This document shows positions 20,923 to 30,707 of a stretch of DNA of 64,000 nucleotides, in pieces. Numbering within the stretch: the stretch's first letter is position 1; each line of letters begins with the position of its first letter. The position numbers and the translations under genes were made by a program. The notes beneath the pieces were generated by a model. The model made no database searches, was not told where the DNA came from, and worked only from the letters and a program-made list of their open reading frames with translations. Source of the DNA: Platanthera guangdongensis (lineage: Eukaryota > Streptophyta > Magnoliopsida > Asparagales > Orchidaceae); contig CM077147.1 of NCBI GenBank assembly GCA_039583875.1, forward strand, positions 113,146,440 to 113,210,439, read 5' to 3'.

Positions 20923-21029
20923 TATATCATATAGCTGGCTATCGGTGCCATTAGTTGGGGATTACAGCTTTCCAACCAGGACTTTGAATTTTGTTGGCTT
21001 TTTTTTGACTTTTGCTGACATCAGCATCT

Positions 21030-21895
21030 CTGGACTTAGCCATACTCTCAGTTCCATCCAAGGCATTGAGTGCGTTGAGTGAACAAGTTTCACTCAACAA
21101 TTATAGACTTAGCCAATCTTCTGCTTCCTCGAGCGTTAAGTGCTTTGAGTGAAGCCTTCATCACTCAATGTTTTTAGACTTGGCTCATTATTTTGCATCT
21201 AGGCATGGAGAGTGTTGAGTGAGACTTCCTCACTCAATGCCTCTGGACTTAGAAAAATTCTCCATTTGTCTGAAGTCATTGAGTGAGCTAGCCTCACTCA
21301 ATGCTTCCTGCCATTTCCCGTCATCTTTATTAGGCGTTGAGTGAACTGGCTTCACTTAATGCTTTTCGACTTAGTCGATTTCTATCTTCTTTCTTCTTAG
21401 GCTTTTACTGCAGTAGCATGACTCAACGCTTCTACTGAACTGGCGTTGAGTGAACTGGCTTCATTCAATGCATGTGGACTTAGCCGCAATATTGTCTCTG
21501 CAACCTACTGGGCTTTGATTGTCTTATCTTTACTCAACACTCTTGCTATCTGTCATTGAGTGAACTGGCTTCACTCAACGCCTGTGGACTTAGCTGTTTT
21601 TTGTACTTGCCAATGTTGAGGATTTGACAAACATAGCTTTACTCAGCGCTTGTTGTTGTATGTCATTGAGTTAACTGACTTCACTCAACACCTGTGGACT
21701 TAGCCGCTGAATTACTTTGCGGAAAGTTGGGATTTGGCTGTCCACACCATACTCAGCGCTTTTTCGTATCTAGCATTCAGTGAACTGGCTTCACTCAACG
21801 CCTGTGGACTTAGGAAATTTTCAGCATTTCCATCATTCCTCTTTGACATCTGGTGTTGAGTGAACTGGCTTCACTCAATGCTTGTAGACTTTGAC
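21030..21895 (-). repeat. Array of GTTGAGTGAACTGGCTTCACTCAACGC dyads (solo LTR U3)
   Basis: Eleven or so units in which TTGAGTGAA and TTCACTCAA face each other across about five bases (CTGGC). Each is followed by a constant phrase such as GCCTGTGGACTTAG, at a period of roughly 70-90 bp. The half-sites are those of the Tekay-3 LTR array, a different superfamily. The units have diverged independently (ATTGAG, GTTGAG, TCATTCAA). Confidence 0.85.
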
Positions 21896-22065
21896 AGATT
21901 TCTGTCTCTCCACTCCTCTACCACATGACCACCTATCACAACCACTTGCAATACCTGTACAACCTAAATGCATGAACTTAAACATACATCAAATACAACT
22001 ATGTGTATACCATTGACTTATTTGACTTCTAAAAATCTGGAACATTGTGAGCAATGGACCCAACA

Positions 22066-22420
22066 GCCGCATCCTGCAAATTCTGAGTAGCCAAAGAAGT
22101 TGAGAACAAAGTCCAGGTTTTCTAGGAAAGCTCCATCTGCTGTGGCTTCTGGAGAAACTTCTGGGCAAAGCACGTGGACATGTTATACGTGTGGCAAACC
22201 ATGACATTTTGCCCATGAATGCCCCGGTGGCTTACCAAGGAAGGACAAAAAGGCAGGAGCATCTTATGATGAGAAGGGACAGGCATTGGAGTCCACTACA
22301 TCCTGATATGCTCCAGCTCAGCCAAGGATGTACAATCTTGGTCAGCAAGATGCCATAAAATAAAGTGATGTCGTAACAGGTATGAGTTAGGATACACTTT
22401 TAACTTTTTTACATACTCTG
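22066..22420 (+). pseudogene. Tekay-3 gag, C-terminal part with zinc knuckle
   Basis: Reading across 22170-22230 gives CYTCGKP, stop, HFAHEC: a CX2CX4HX4C zinc knuckle in which one codon has become TGA. The zinc knuckle normally binds genomic RNA during packaging. Upstream sequence is Lys/Ser-rich as expected of nucleocapsid, with an in-frame stop near 22089. Confidence 0.7.
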
Positions 22421-22424
22421 TACC

Positions 22425-22781
22425 TTGTACGTTGCCTGTATAAATTGTTTGAATATAGGCTTTGTCCTTATTCGGGATTATCCTGTGAGAGCACTGGTCA
22501 ATATAGGCGCTTCTCATTCGTTTCTCTATGAGGATTTCGTATCGTGGATCGAAGTGCCTACTCTTGTGTCAATAGATAGAGTAAAGGTATTATTACCTAA
22601 CAGTTGTGTGATGCGTCCGGATAGGTCTTGTTGTCATGAGGTACGGATTGGAAGTCAGGATTTTAGATTGGAATCATCGGTGCTCCCAATATCTGAGTTC
22701 AATGTAATATTTGGCATAGATTGGCTCTCGGAGCAGTCTGCTAATATAGATTGCAACTATAAGGAAGCCATAGTGGGATAA
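22425..22781 (+). pseudogene. Tekay-3 protease
   Basis: A 118-codon frame with the retropepsin-like fold order: ALVNIGASHSF, VLPISEFNVIFGIDWL and the following NIDCNYKEA. The catalytic D-T/S-G triad reads N-I-G, so the aspartate is lost and the enzyme would be inactive. Confidence 0.75.
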
Positions 22782-22811
22782 GACACAGAACTAAAGAGTA
22801 AGTTTGCTTGT

Positions 22812-23870
22812 ATGCGAGGGTCGAACAAGATATTTATGTATGCTCTCCTGGTAGTCAAAATTGTTCGTAAGGGAGCCGAGTTATTCTTCACGCTGTTGGA
22901 GTCTGTTGAGCCAAAGCCCAGTTTGAGTGATGTTCCTATTGTTTCAGAGTATATAGTTTTTTTTACTAAGAATCTCCCTGGGTTACCCCCCCCCCAATAG
23001 GAGACTGACTTTGCTATTGAGTTGGTGCCAGGTGCAAAACCTTTGGCCTGCTCACTGTACCTAGTAGCACCAAAAGAGATGGCAGAATTAAAAGTTCAAT
23101 TGCAAGAATTGCTACTGCAAGGGTATATACATCCAAGTATGTCACCTTGGAGTGCTCCAGTCCTCTTTGTTAAGAAGAAGGACGAAAGCTTGCGTCTATG
23201 CATTTACTATCAAGAATTGACTAGCTGATGTAAAAGAACAAGTATCCAATTCTACGGATTGATGACTTGTTTGATCAGCTATTGGGTTCAATTGTGTAGT
23301 TGAAGCTGGACTTAAAGTATAGTTATTACCAGTTGTGGATTCAGGAATGTGACATTCCCAAGAAGGCATTCGGTACACGATACGGTCATTATGAGTTCAC
23401 TGTAATTTCATTTGGGCTAACAAACGAGCCATTGGTATTCAAGGTCTTGATGCATCAAATCTTTTAGGAGTATTTAGATCAGTTTGTGATCGTCTTTATT
23501 GTCGACATACTAGTATACTCTCAATCAGAAGAAGACCATGCAAATCACTTGATGATGGTTTTGCATACCCTGAGAAAGAATAAACTCTATGTCACATTCT
23601 CAAAGTATGAGTTTTGGTTGTTGTCGGTGGCTTTTCTTGGCCATGTGGTTAGTGGAGAAGGTATTGTGGTAGATCCAACTAAGATAGTTGCGATATGGGT
23701 GGCATGTGTTGTCTACTGTAGCAGAAGTCAGGAGCTTTGTTGGACTTGCTGGCAACTACAGGCACTTCGTAAAGAACTTTTCATGGATAGCCTTACCTCT
23801 CACTACATTGACGAGGAAAGATCAGAAGATAGTTTAGACGCCCGAGTTCACACGACCTTTTGAGGAGTTA
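22812..23870 (+). pseudogene. Tekay-3 reverse transcriptase
   Basis: Frames at 22812-23000, 23022-23228 and 23486-23863 give the RT motifs in order: [37 protein letters not shown] (from CIDYR), then FIVDILVYS, where the catalytic FIDD has lost its first Asp, and [18 protein letters not shown]. Stops at 22998, 23226 and 23466 interrupt it. Confidence 0.8.
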
Positions 23871-24300
23871 AAGAGTCATTTGACTACGGGGCCTATCTTG
23901 AGTTCGCCATATGTTACAGGCGGCTATGAGATATATAGTGATGCTTTAGGGAGCGGCTTAGGTTGCGTTCTTCTTCAATTCTGAAAGGTTATTGCTTATA
24001 GCTCATGCAAGTTGAAAGTGCACTAGCGAAACTATCCAGTCCATGACTTGGAGTTGGCGGCTGTGATTTTTGCACTTAAACTATTGCATCATTACTTCAT
24101 GGCGTGAATGTTGACATCTTCACAGACCATAAGAGCCTTAAGTACTTAAGAGATCAGAAAGATCTGAACATGTAACAGCGGAGGTGGATGGAGTTTTTCG
24201 AGGACTACACCTTCTAGATACATTACACTACCGGGAAGGGAAATGTGGTCGTAGATGCCTTGAGTCGTAAGACCCCAGTGCGGGAAAGTTGGTTACAGAT
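23870..24300 (+). pseudogene. Tekay-3 RNase H
   Basis: Read in broken frames: a YSDAL-type catalytic start near 23935, a VIAYSSCKLK-like stretch near 23990, then LELAAVIFALK (24050) and IFTDHKSLKYL (24115), and finally NVVVDALSRK (24244-24273). All are landmarks of gypsy RNase H. Several stops are present. Confidence 0.7.
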
Positions 24301-24419
24301 GCATGATGAGCGTCTGATCCAGGAGTTGGTGGCCTTAAATATTTCTTGTGTTGACAAGAATTCCATTACAATTGCGTGTTTGAATTGGATGGCGGTCCAA
24401 TATAACCTCGCGGGCGGAG

Positions 24420-25410
24420 TTCGATGAGCAATGGAAATCAATGAGAGTATGAAGCGCTATACAGCGGATGGGTCAAATTCCCAATTGTCCTTAGATGAGG
24501 TCTTTTGCGAAAGGACAGTAATTTGTGCTTCCTAAATATGGGTAAGCAGCGGGAGGAGTTAATGTAAGAAGCACATTTTTTTAAATTCTCAATTCACTCA
24601 AGGAGCACAAAGATGTACAAGGACATGCAAATGATGTTTCGGTGGCCGAGTTTGAAGAAGGACATATCTTTTTACATGACAAAGTGCCAAACTTGTGCCT
24701 TAGTAAAAGCTGAATGTCAGAAGCCTAGACGTTTCCTGAAGTCGTTGCCAAGTCCGGTGTGTAAGTTCGATGAATCTCTATGGATTTTGTGCATGGGTTG
24801 CAAAGATCACAGAGCTTGAACGATGCTGTGTGGGTGATCATTGACAGATTGACAAACATATCGCACTTTATACCAAATAATAAAGACGATTCAGTTGAAA
24901 ATTTGGCAGAGTTGTACATTAACAACATTTTAAGGCTACGATGCGCCCCGTAGCATCGTCAGCGACCAAGATGGGCGCTTTACTTTGAATGATTGGAGGT
25001 TAATCCACTAATTGTTTGGTACTAAACTAAAGTTCAATAGGACCTTTCATCCACAAATGGATGGTCAGACCGAGAGGACCAACATGACAATGGAGGATAT
25101 GCACCGTATGTGCGCCTTGGATTTCGGGAAGAGGTGGGAGGACCATCTCTATATGATCGAGTTTGCCTATAAAAATAGTTATCAAGCTAGCATTCAGATG
25201 GCGCCCTTCGAAGCTTTATGCGGTTCGAAGTGTCATACTCCTTTAGCTTCGGCAGAGACAGGAGAATCAAAGCTGTATAAGCATAATGAGGTCGAATATG
25301 CAAATTCGAGCAGACGCACTATACGAGATCCACTATTGGTGGCCCGAGATAGGCAAGCTAAGTACTACAACTCAAAGCACCGAAACGTGGAGTTTGCGTT
25401 TGGCAATTAG
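24420..25410 (+). pseudogene. Tekay-3 integrase
   Basis: Zinc-finger end: MFRWPSLKKDISFYMTKCQTC (24630-24695). The core around 24830-24975 is shifted in frame but shows the VIIDRLTNISHFIP-like stretch and the SDQDGRF-like phrase. The C-terminal core is at 25012-25410 with FHPQMDGQTERTNMTMEDM, in which the catalytic Glu survives, and then YKNSYQASIQMAPFEALCG. Frameshifts near 24800 and 24990 break it. Confidence 0.75.
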
Positions 25411-25830
25411 ATATATCTGAAGATAAAGCCATTGAAAGGTATGTCCAGGATTCGGTGCATGAAAAATTTTATTTCGAGGTATCTTGGTCCATTTGAAGTG
25501 GTTGAGCGGATTGGAGAAGTTGCATATCGATTAGATCTTTCGACGAAGCTAAGTGGTTTGCACGATGTATTTCACAAATCGGTGTTGCAGAAAGCTTTGC
25601 AAGAGCCGACGCAAGTGGTGGCTGATAATCAGGTATCGGTCGATGGTAGGCTTACGAGAAAGTTAAGACCCATTTGTGTCGAGGATACAGAGATCAGGAA
25701 ACTACGTAACAAAGCATTCATGATGTTCAAAGTCCGTTGGGACAATTGTCGCCATGAAGAACTAACATGAGAGCATGAGCAAACCATGCGAGATGAATTT
25801 CCCGAGTTGTTTTTGTAAACTAATAGATGT
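25411..25830 (+). pseudogene. Tekay-3 integrase C-terminus with degenerate chromodomain
   Basis: ISRYLGPFEVVERIGEVAYR then LSGLHDVFHKSVLQK is the GPY/F module of chromoviral integrases. The following IRKLRNKAFMMFKVRWDN is the Tekay/Del-type chromodomain-like tail. The conserved Trp after ELT is a TGA stop at 25768, and the coding phrase continues as EHEQTMRDEFPELF. Chromodomains steer integration to particular chromatin; this one is broken. Confidence 0.75.
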
Positions 25831-25880
25831 AAGGTGATGTATTGATTTCCTTTCGATAAATAAAATTTCGAGACGAAATT

Positions 25881-25898
25881 CCTAAAGGAGGGGAGAGT
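25881..25898 (+). other. Polypurine tract of Tekay-3
   Basis: CCTAAAGGAGGGGAGAGT precedes the LTR TG at 25899, after the typical TTTCGAGACGAAATT phrase. Confidence 0.8.
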
Positions 25899-26235
25899 TG
25901 TAATGCCCTAAAAATGTTGAAAAGGGAAGGATTGGAAGTTAACGCGTGATGGTAGAGTTATCGTCGGAGTTAGATATGGAATTAAAACTTTTGGTGTCTC
26001 AGGTATCTACTGCACAGAGGTAGATAGGTACTGTGTGGCACTATGGCTCGACGCACTCAACGCTCTCAACAAAGCATTGAGTGACTACCGCACGGCGACG
26101 GTAGTATTGATCTATCGCGTGGCGATAGCAGCTATCAAAGTACTCAACGCTCTCAACACACTCAATGCTCTCGACCAAGCGTTGAGTTACTACTACATGG
26201 CGGTAGTCAGCTAACGCGCGGTGTTAGCTTGAGGT
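25899..26235 (+). repeat. 3' LTR of Tekay-3, first part
   Basis: Matches 5' LTR positions 16777-17105, including the dyad array. It is cut at 26235 by Copia-1. GAGGT (26231-26235) is the left target duplication, paired with GAGAC at 62178-62182; the uninterrupted 5' LTR has GAGAA here. Confidence 0.85.
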
Positions 26236-26659
26236 TGTGAGAACAGAAAACAAGCTGGCATAAAATTTGGAATAACAAAATTTATTATCCAAAAAAGTTA
26301 TCAATTACACAGGTGTAACCTCTTTTTTATAGAATGGAGGAGATGAGAGCGATTATAATTAAGCAATGTGGGAATAAATAATTTCATGTGTAAGGGTTTT
26401 AACATAAACGCGAGCCGAACAGGCCGCGCGGTTAGAATAATAGGCTAACTGCCCGACAACCACCAGAAGGAGAGAACAAGCCGCCATGGGAGACCGCCAG
26501 ACCGCCCGTTCTGCAAGTCTCCTGAGACAAACTGTCAGATCGACCGGACACCAAAGCAATAGTCCACCCACCAAACCGTTGGAGAGAAACTGACAGACCG
26601 CTCGGTCTCTAATCCGGCAGTGTCAGACCGCCAGACCACTCGGTCTCCATACAACAACA
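26236..26659 (-). repeat. 3' LTR of Copia-1 (424 bp)
   Basis: On the + strand it runs from TGTGAGAACAGAAAAC to TACAACAACA; in sense it starts TGTTGTTG after the purine tract. The sister copy at 61754-62177 is the same length. It contains repeats of the phrase AGACCG(C)..CGGTCT (26460-26650), another short dyad. Confidence 0.9.
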
Positions 26660-26671
26660 CTCCCCCTCAAG
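26660..26671 (-). other. Polypurine tract of Copia-1
   Basis: CTTGAGGGGGAG on the minus strand, immediately before the 3' LTR; the usual Copia form. Confidence 0.85.
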
Positions 26672-26672
26672 C

Positions 26673-28461
26673 TGGAGCATATATATCAATCATGCCCAGC
26701 TTGTTGCAAATGTGAAGAAAGAAGACGGACACCGACTTGGTGAAAATATCTGCCAACTCTTTATCAGAGGTGACGAACGGAGTACAAATTTGTTTCTTCA
26801 GAATCTCTTCCAAAAATAAAGTGGCAGTCGACTTCAATGTGCTTTGTTCTCTCATGGTAGACTGTATTTTTGGAGATGTATATAATGGCCTTGTTGTCAC
26901 AAAACATCCATAGAGGGTTGTTGTAGACCTCTCCTAAGTCAAGCATGAGAGCCCGTAACCACTTCAAATCACATGTGGTCGATGCCATACTTCGATATTA
27001 TGCTTCTGCGCTGGACCTAGAGACAAAAGACTGTTTCTTGCTCTTCTAGCTCACAAGATTTCCTCCAACAAATGTGCAAAAGCCCGACATTGACTTGTGG
27101 TCTCCTTTATCATCAGCATAGCTCGAATCTGAGAACGCTTCACCCCTCAAGTGACCATTCTACTGAAATAACAATCCTTTCCCTAGTGCTGCTTTGACAT
27201 ACTCCAATATCCTAAGTGCAGACTGTAGATGGCACTCCCTAGGAGCTTGCATGAATTGGCTAACCTTGCTGATAGCATAGGAGATGTCGGGTCAGGTCAC
27301 CATAAGGTAAATGAGTTTTCCTTCCAAACGCCTGTACCTCGTAGTATCAGATAGGAGAGGCGAGTCATCTGTCCAAGTTTTGTTTTTTCCAGTAGCCATG
27401 GGATAGAGAGCAAGTTTAGCACCAGTCAAACCTGCCTCTTTTAGTAAATCAAGAGTACACATCCATTTGGAGAGAACCAAAGAGTTGGGCTTCCGAGAGA
27501 TTAAAATCCCCAGAAAGTACTTGGGGGTATATCCTATGTGACCAGGTGTTGACAGAGGTGTTTCTTACTCAGGACTACCCCAATGTGATCATCACCTGTT
27601 AGAAAAATATCATCTACATATACAGCAAAACTGCCATACCAGAGGAGGTTTTGCGGATGAATAAGGAGTGATCGGCTGAACTTCTTGCAAAACCAATGGC
27701 CGCAACAATTCCACTAAACTTGTCAAACCAAGCCTGAGGGCTTTGCTTAAGGTTGTAGATGGCCTTCTTCAACCGGCATACTAGTGTCTCCCCCTGAGTA
27801 ACATACCCAGGAGGTTGCTCCATGTAAACATCTTCATGAAGATCACCATAGAGAAAATTATTCTTAACAACTAGTTGTGAAATGGGCCAATCCCTGTTGA
27901 CAGCTACAGAGAGGACCCAAATGGTGTTGAGACAATCAACGGGAGAGAAGGTGTCAAAGTAATCAACACCATAGGTCTTAGTGAAGCCTTTGGTAACCAT
28001 GCGGGCCTTTTACCGATCCACGCTGCCATCCTGACGGAACTTCACAACAAGGACCCAACAAGAGCCAACCACATCAGTGCCCAAATGGGGATGAACAAGG
28101 GTCCAAGTACCCCGTTCCGTGAGGGTAGCAATTTCCTCATCCATGGCGGCCTTCCAATGAGGTACAGCAAGAGCTTCCTAGTAGGTGCAGGGAGTTGCAG
28201 TAGCAGAGATAGCCAATTCAAACGCCCTACGAGAAGGAGTTAGACGATCATAGGAAAGTACAACAGCTAGCGGGTGTTGGGTACAGGACTGCACCCCATT
28301 CCGAAGAGCAATGGGAAGATCAAGGCCGGCATGTGGTGGAGTTGTCGGGGCATCCGTGACGGAGAGAGCTGGCCCTAGAGTAGAGAGAGATGGTTGCGGA
28401 GACGAGGGAGATATCGTGGGAGGTGGAGAGGGTTGAGGAGAGGGTGGGGATGGTGGAGGTC
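26673..28461 (-). pseudogene. Copia-1 reverse transcriptase and RNase H
   Basis: RT, 28000-27560: VTKGFTKTYGVDYFDTFSPV, NFLYGDLHEDVYMEQPPGYV and LKQSPQAWFDKFSG. YVDD (around 27620) is intact but lies in another frame after a frameshift. Next come ARLYPMATG-like and YRRLEGKLIYL (27480-27292). RNase H, 26988-26667: MFCDNKAIIYISKN and HERTKHIEVDCHFI, ending FTKSVS. 28001-28461 is the linker between integrase and RT. Stops and frameshifts are frequent, so it is non-functional. Confidence 0.85.
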
Positions 28462-28466
28462 GAGAC

Positions 28467-30526
28467 TGAAAGTGAGCTATTATATCAGGAATACTCTAGA
28501 GGGGGTGGTGAATAGAGTATTCAAAACTTATACACTTTTTTGGCTATTTCAGAAAAGTCTTAGTGCTGTAGGAAAGAGATTAAAAGATAAAACACAACAA
28601 TAACTAACTAACAATCACAACCACAGGAAGAAACAAATGAAAGGGCAACCAGACGACACAAGAAATTTATAGTGGTTCCCAACCAGAGTACATCCACTCT
28701 TCTACCACCCTGGTAGGAATCCACTCAGATTTTTGATCAGGTGCCTGACACCAATGAGCTTTTGATCAGGTGCTCAAAAACCCAATCTTAAGTCTTTTGG
28801 TCAGGTGACTTGTAACCAAGAATCACATTTGAAGGGAGATGACAACCCTTTATACAGAGAGGGATGAGAGGTGATGGTGTCTTCTCTATCAACAATCAGA
28901 GAGAAGACAAGTTGATATGATATTAGCAAGTAGCTCCCCCTGAGATGTAGAATAGTTCAGGGAAATCTGGAGCTTTGCTGCAGGGTGATATGCCTTCAGT
29001 CTTTAAGCCTTTATCAGAGAAATCTGCAGGAACCTCTTGACAGATGGAGTATTTGTTGTCCTTTGAAGTTTCCTGGAGTGATGAAGAAAGAAGACTCTTG
29101 ATTTAGATTGATTGTTCTTCTTCTTCAATAGTTGATCTGCCTCTAGCCTAGGGCTTCTTTTCTATATCAGAAAGCTGTGAAAGAATAATGGAGCAGAGAG
29201 ACTCTTTAAGACAGACTGAATGTAATTCTCTATGTGTTTGTGTGTCTCTATGTATGCTGTGTTCTTCTCCATATGTATAATCAGGAAAAGAGAAAAATCT
29301 CTTTTATATTTTCTGAAGGAAATTGTCTTTCCAAAATTGAATTCCTCTGCTGCAATCAATTCTGACGGCCTAGAGAATAAACTGCATTGATTTATTTCCT
29401 CAACTGTCCCTTGGAAAAATGGAAAATAATAATTCTGATGTAAGCCTTGATCAACACACCGTCCAACGGTAATATTCAGAGAATATTTTATCATTAATCA
29501 TTCAAACATTATTGCCATAGAATGAGTACTGAGGAAAGAAATACTAAGTCTGGAATCGTCGAACAGATGACAGAAATCGTCGGGATGAGTCCACAGTTCA
29601 TCGAGCTGAGTTGTTGTGTTCGTCGATCAGATAACTTCTATTCGTCGAGCTGAGTTCCAAGATCGTCGATCTGATAACAGAACTGTATGCTTCAGAAACT
29701 TTGCCTTTTCTGTGTGAAGTTCGTTGAGCTGATAACTGGCTTCGTCAACTGGAGTTGATTTTGGACTTAGAAAAATTGAGAAACTTCTGGTTAAAGTAAA
29801 GGATCCAGAAATCATCGACCAGAGAACTAAGTTCGTCGACTTGTGTCTAAAGAATAACTAAACTTAGAATACTGAAGGTTGAGTCCAAAGATCGTCGGCC
29901 TGAGAATGAAGTTCGTTGAGCAGTCTTGAGTGTGTGACATAAGTCCTGTGTGTTGACACAGTTGGCTTCATGTGTCGATCTTGAGTGTGTCGACATAAGT
30001 CCTGTGTGTCGACACAACTGACTTCTGGTGTTGACACAATTGGTGTCGATAGTTATTCTGTGTGTCGACACAATTCCTCTATTTGTCGACACAACCTTTC
30101 TGAAGTGTTGAAGTGAAGTGTCCAAAGTTCATCGACCTGAGCACCAAGTTCATCGACCAAAGTCTGATTCTAAGGACTTAGAATATCTTGATGTTTTCTG
30201 AACTTGAAATATTTTTGTAGCGTCCAAGTTTTCGTCGACCAAAGAATAGAGTTCGTCGAGCTCAGCTCAGAGAATTTTCTCTGAGATCGTCGAGCTGAGC
30301 ACGACAATCGTCAACCTGAGTTTGACGAACGTCGAACTCATTTTACAGTCTTTGAATTCTTCTAAGTCTTGAGTCTCTGGCAGTCTTGTTGATAGCTGGT
30401 CCATATGTTGTTGAATCTAAGGACTTGGCCTAAACTCTAGGACACAACTATGACCCTGGCTATACATTGTGGGTCATATGATCCTAACTTATTGAACCTA
30501 GCCAAAATCTTACTAGGGATCCAACA
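28467..30526 (-). repeat. 3' LTR of SIRE-B (2060 bp)
   Basis: In + orientation it starts TGAAAGTGAG and ends GGGATCCAACA, next to the purine tract. It holds two array types: TCGTCGA dyads (29550-30340) and TGTGTCGACAC dyads (29935-30110). It is about 44 bp shorter than the 5' LTR, mainly through one array unit. Confidence 0.9.
29555..30340 (-). repeat. Mixed TTCGTCGA.../TGTGTCGACAC dyad array in SIRE-B 3' LTR
   Basis: TCGTCGA(G/C/T)CTGAG-type half-sites in both orientations flank an inner block of TGTGTCGACAC copies with spacers AAGTCCTGTG and ACTTCTGG. The block lies upstream (in sense) of a TATA-like TATAAAAGAG (29287-29298). The inner block uses the same motif and some of the same spacers as SIRE-A LTRs (AAGTCCTGTGTG is in 12640-12700). 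Confidence 0.8.
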
Positions 30527-30540
30527 ATCTCCCCCTATTT
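30527..30540 (-). other. Polypurine tract of SIRE-B
   Basis: AAATAGGGGGAGAT on the minus strand, ending at the 3' LTR boundary. It is nearly identical to that of SIRE-A1. Confidence 0.85.
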
Positions 30541-30707
30541 GGGTGAGGTCACTAATTACAGACTCAAATCAAAATTGAAAATAAACAAAGCAGAAAAGCA
30601 TATATCTGGCAGAGATCAATAACACATGCAGCAGATATATATACATCTGCTTTGTTCAGAATATAGAGCAGTTATAGATAATTGTAGAAAACAAAAGAGT
30701 TCAAAAT

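Larger units (their letters stand above)
20023..22065 (-). repeat. SIRE-related solo LTR (2043 bp) inside Tekay-3 gag
   Basis: The minus strand begins TGTTGGGTCCATTGCTCACA at 22065 and ends at TGAATG...CA near 20023. Gag coding continues on both sides and only one LTR is present, so this is a solo LTR left by LTR-LTR recombination. Candidate target duplications are GTCAC (20018-20022) and GCCGC (22066-22070), differing by two transitions. It has the SIRE end signature GTGGGGTGAATAGG (20057-20070), a TATA box and a dyad array. Its start is closest to SIRE-A2's LTR. Confidence 0.8.

Noticed and set aside
28394..28603. Arg/Gly/Trp-rich 69-codon + strand gene
   Set aside because: Shadow of a low-complexity linker of Copia-1 on the minus strand, running over the SIRE-B insertion boundary at 28467.
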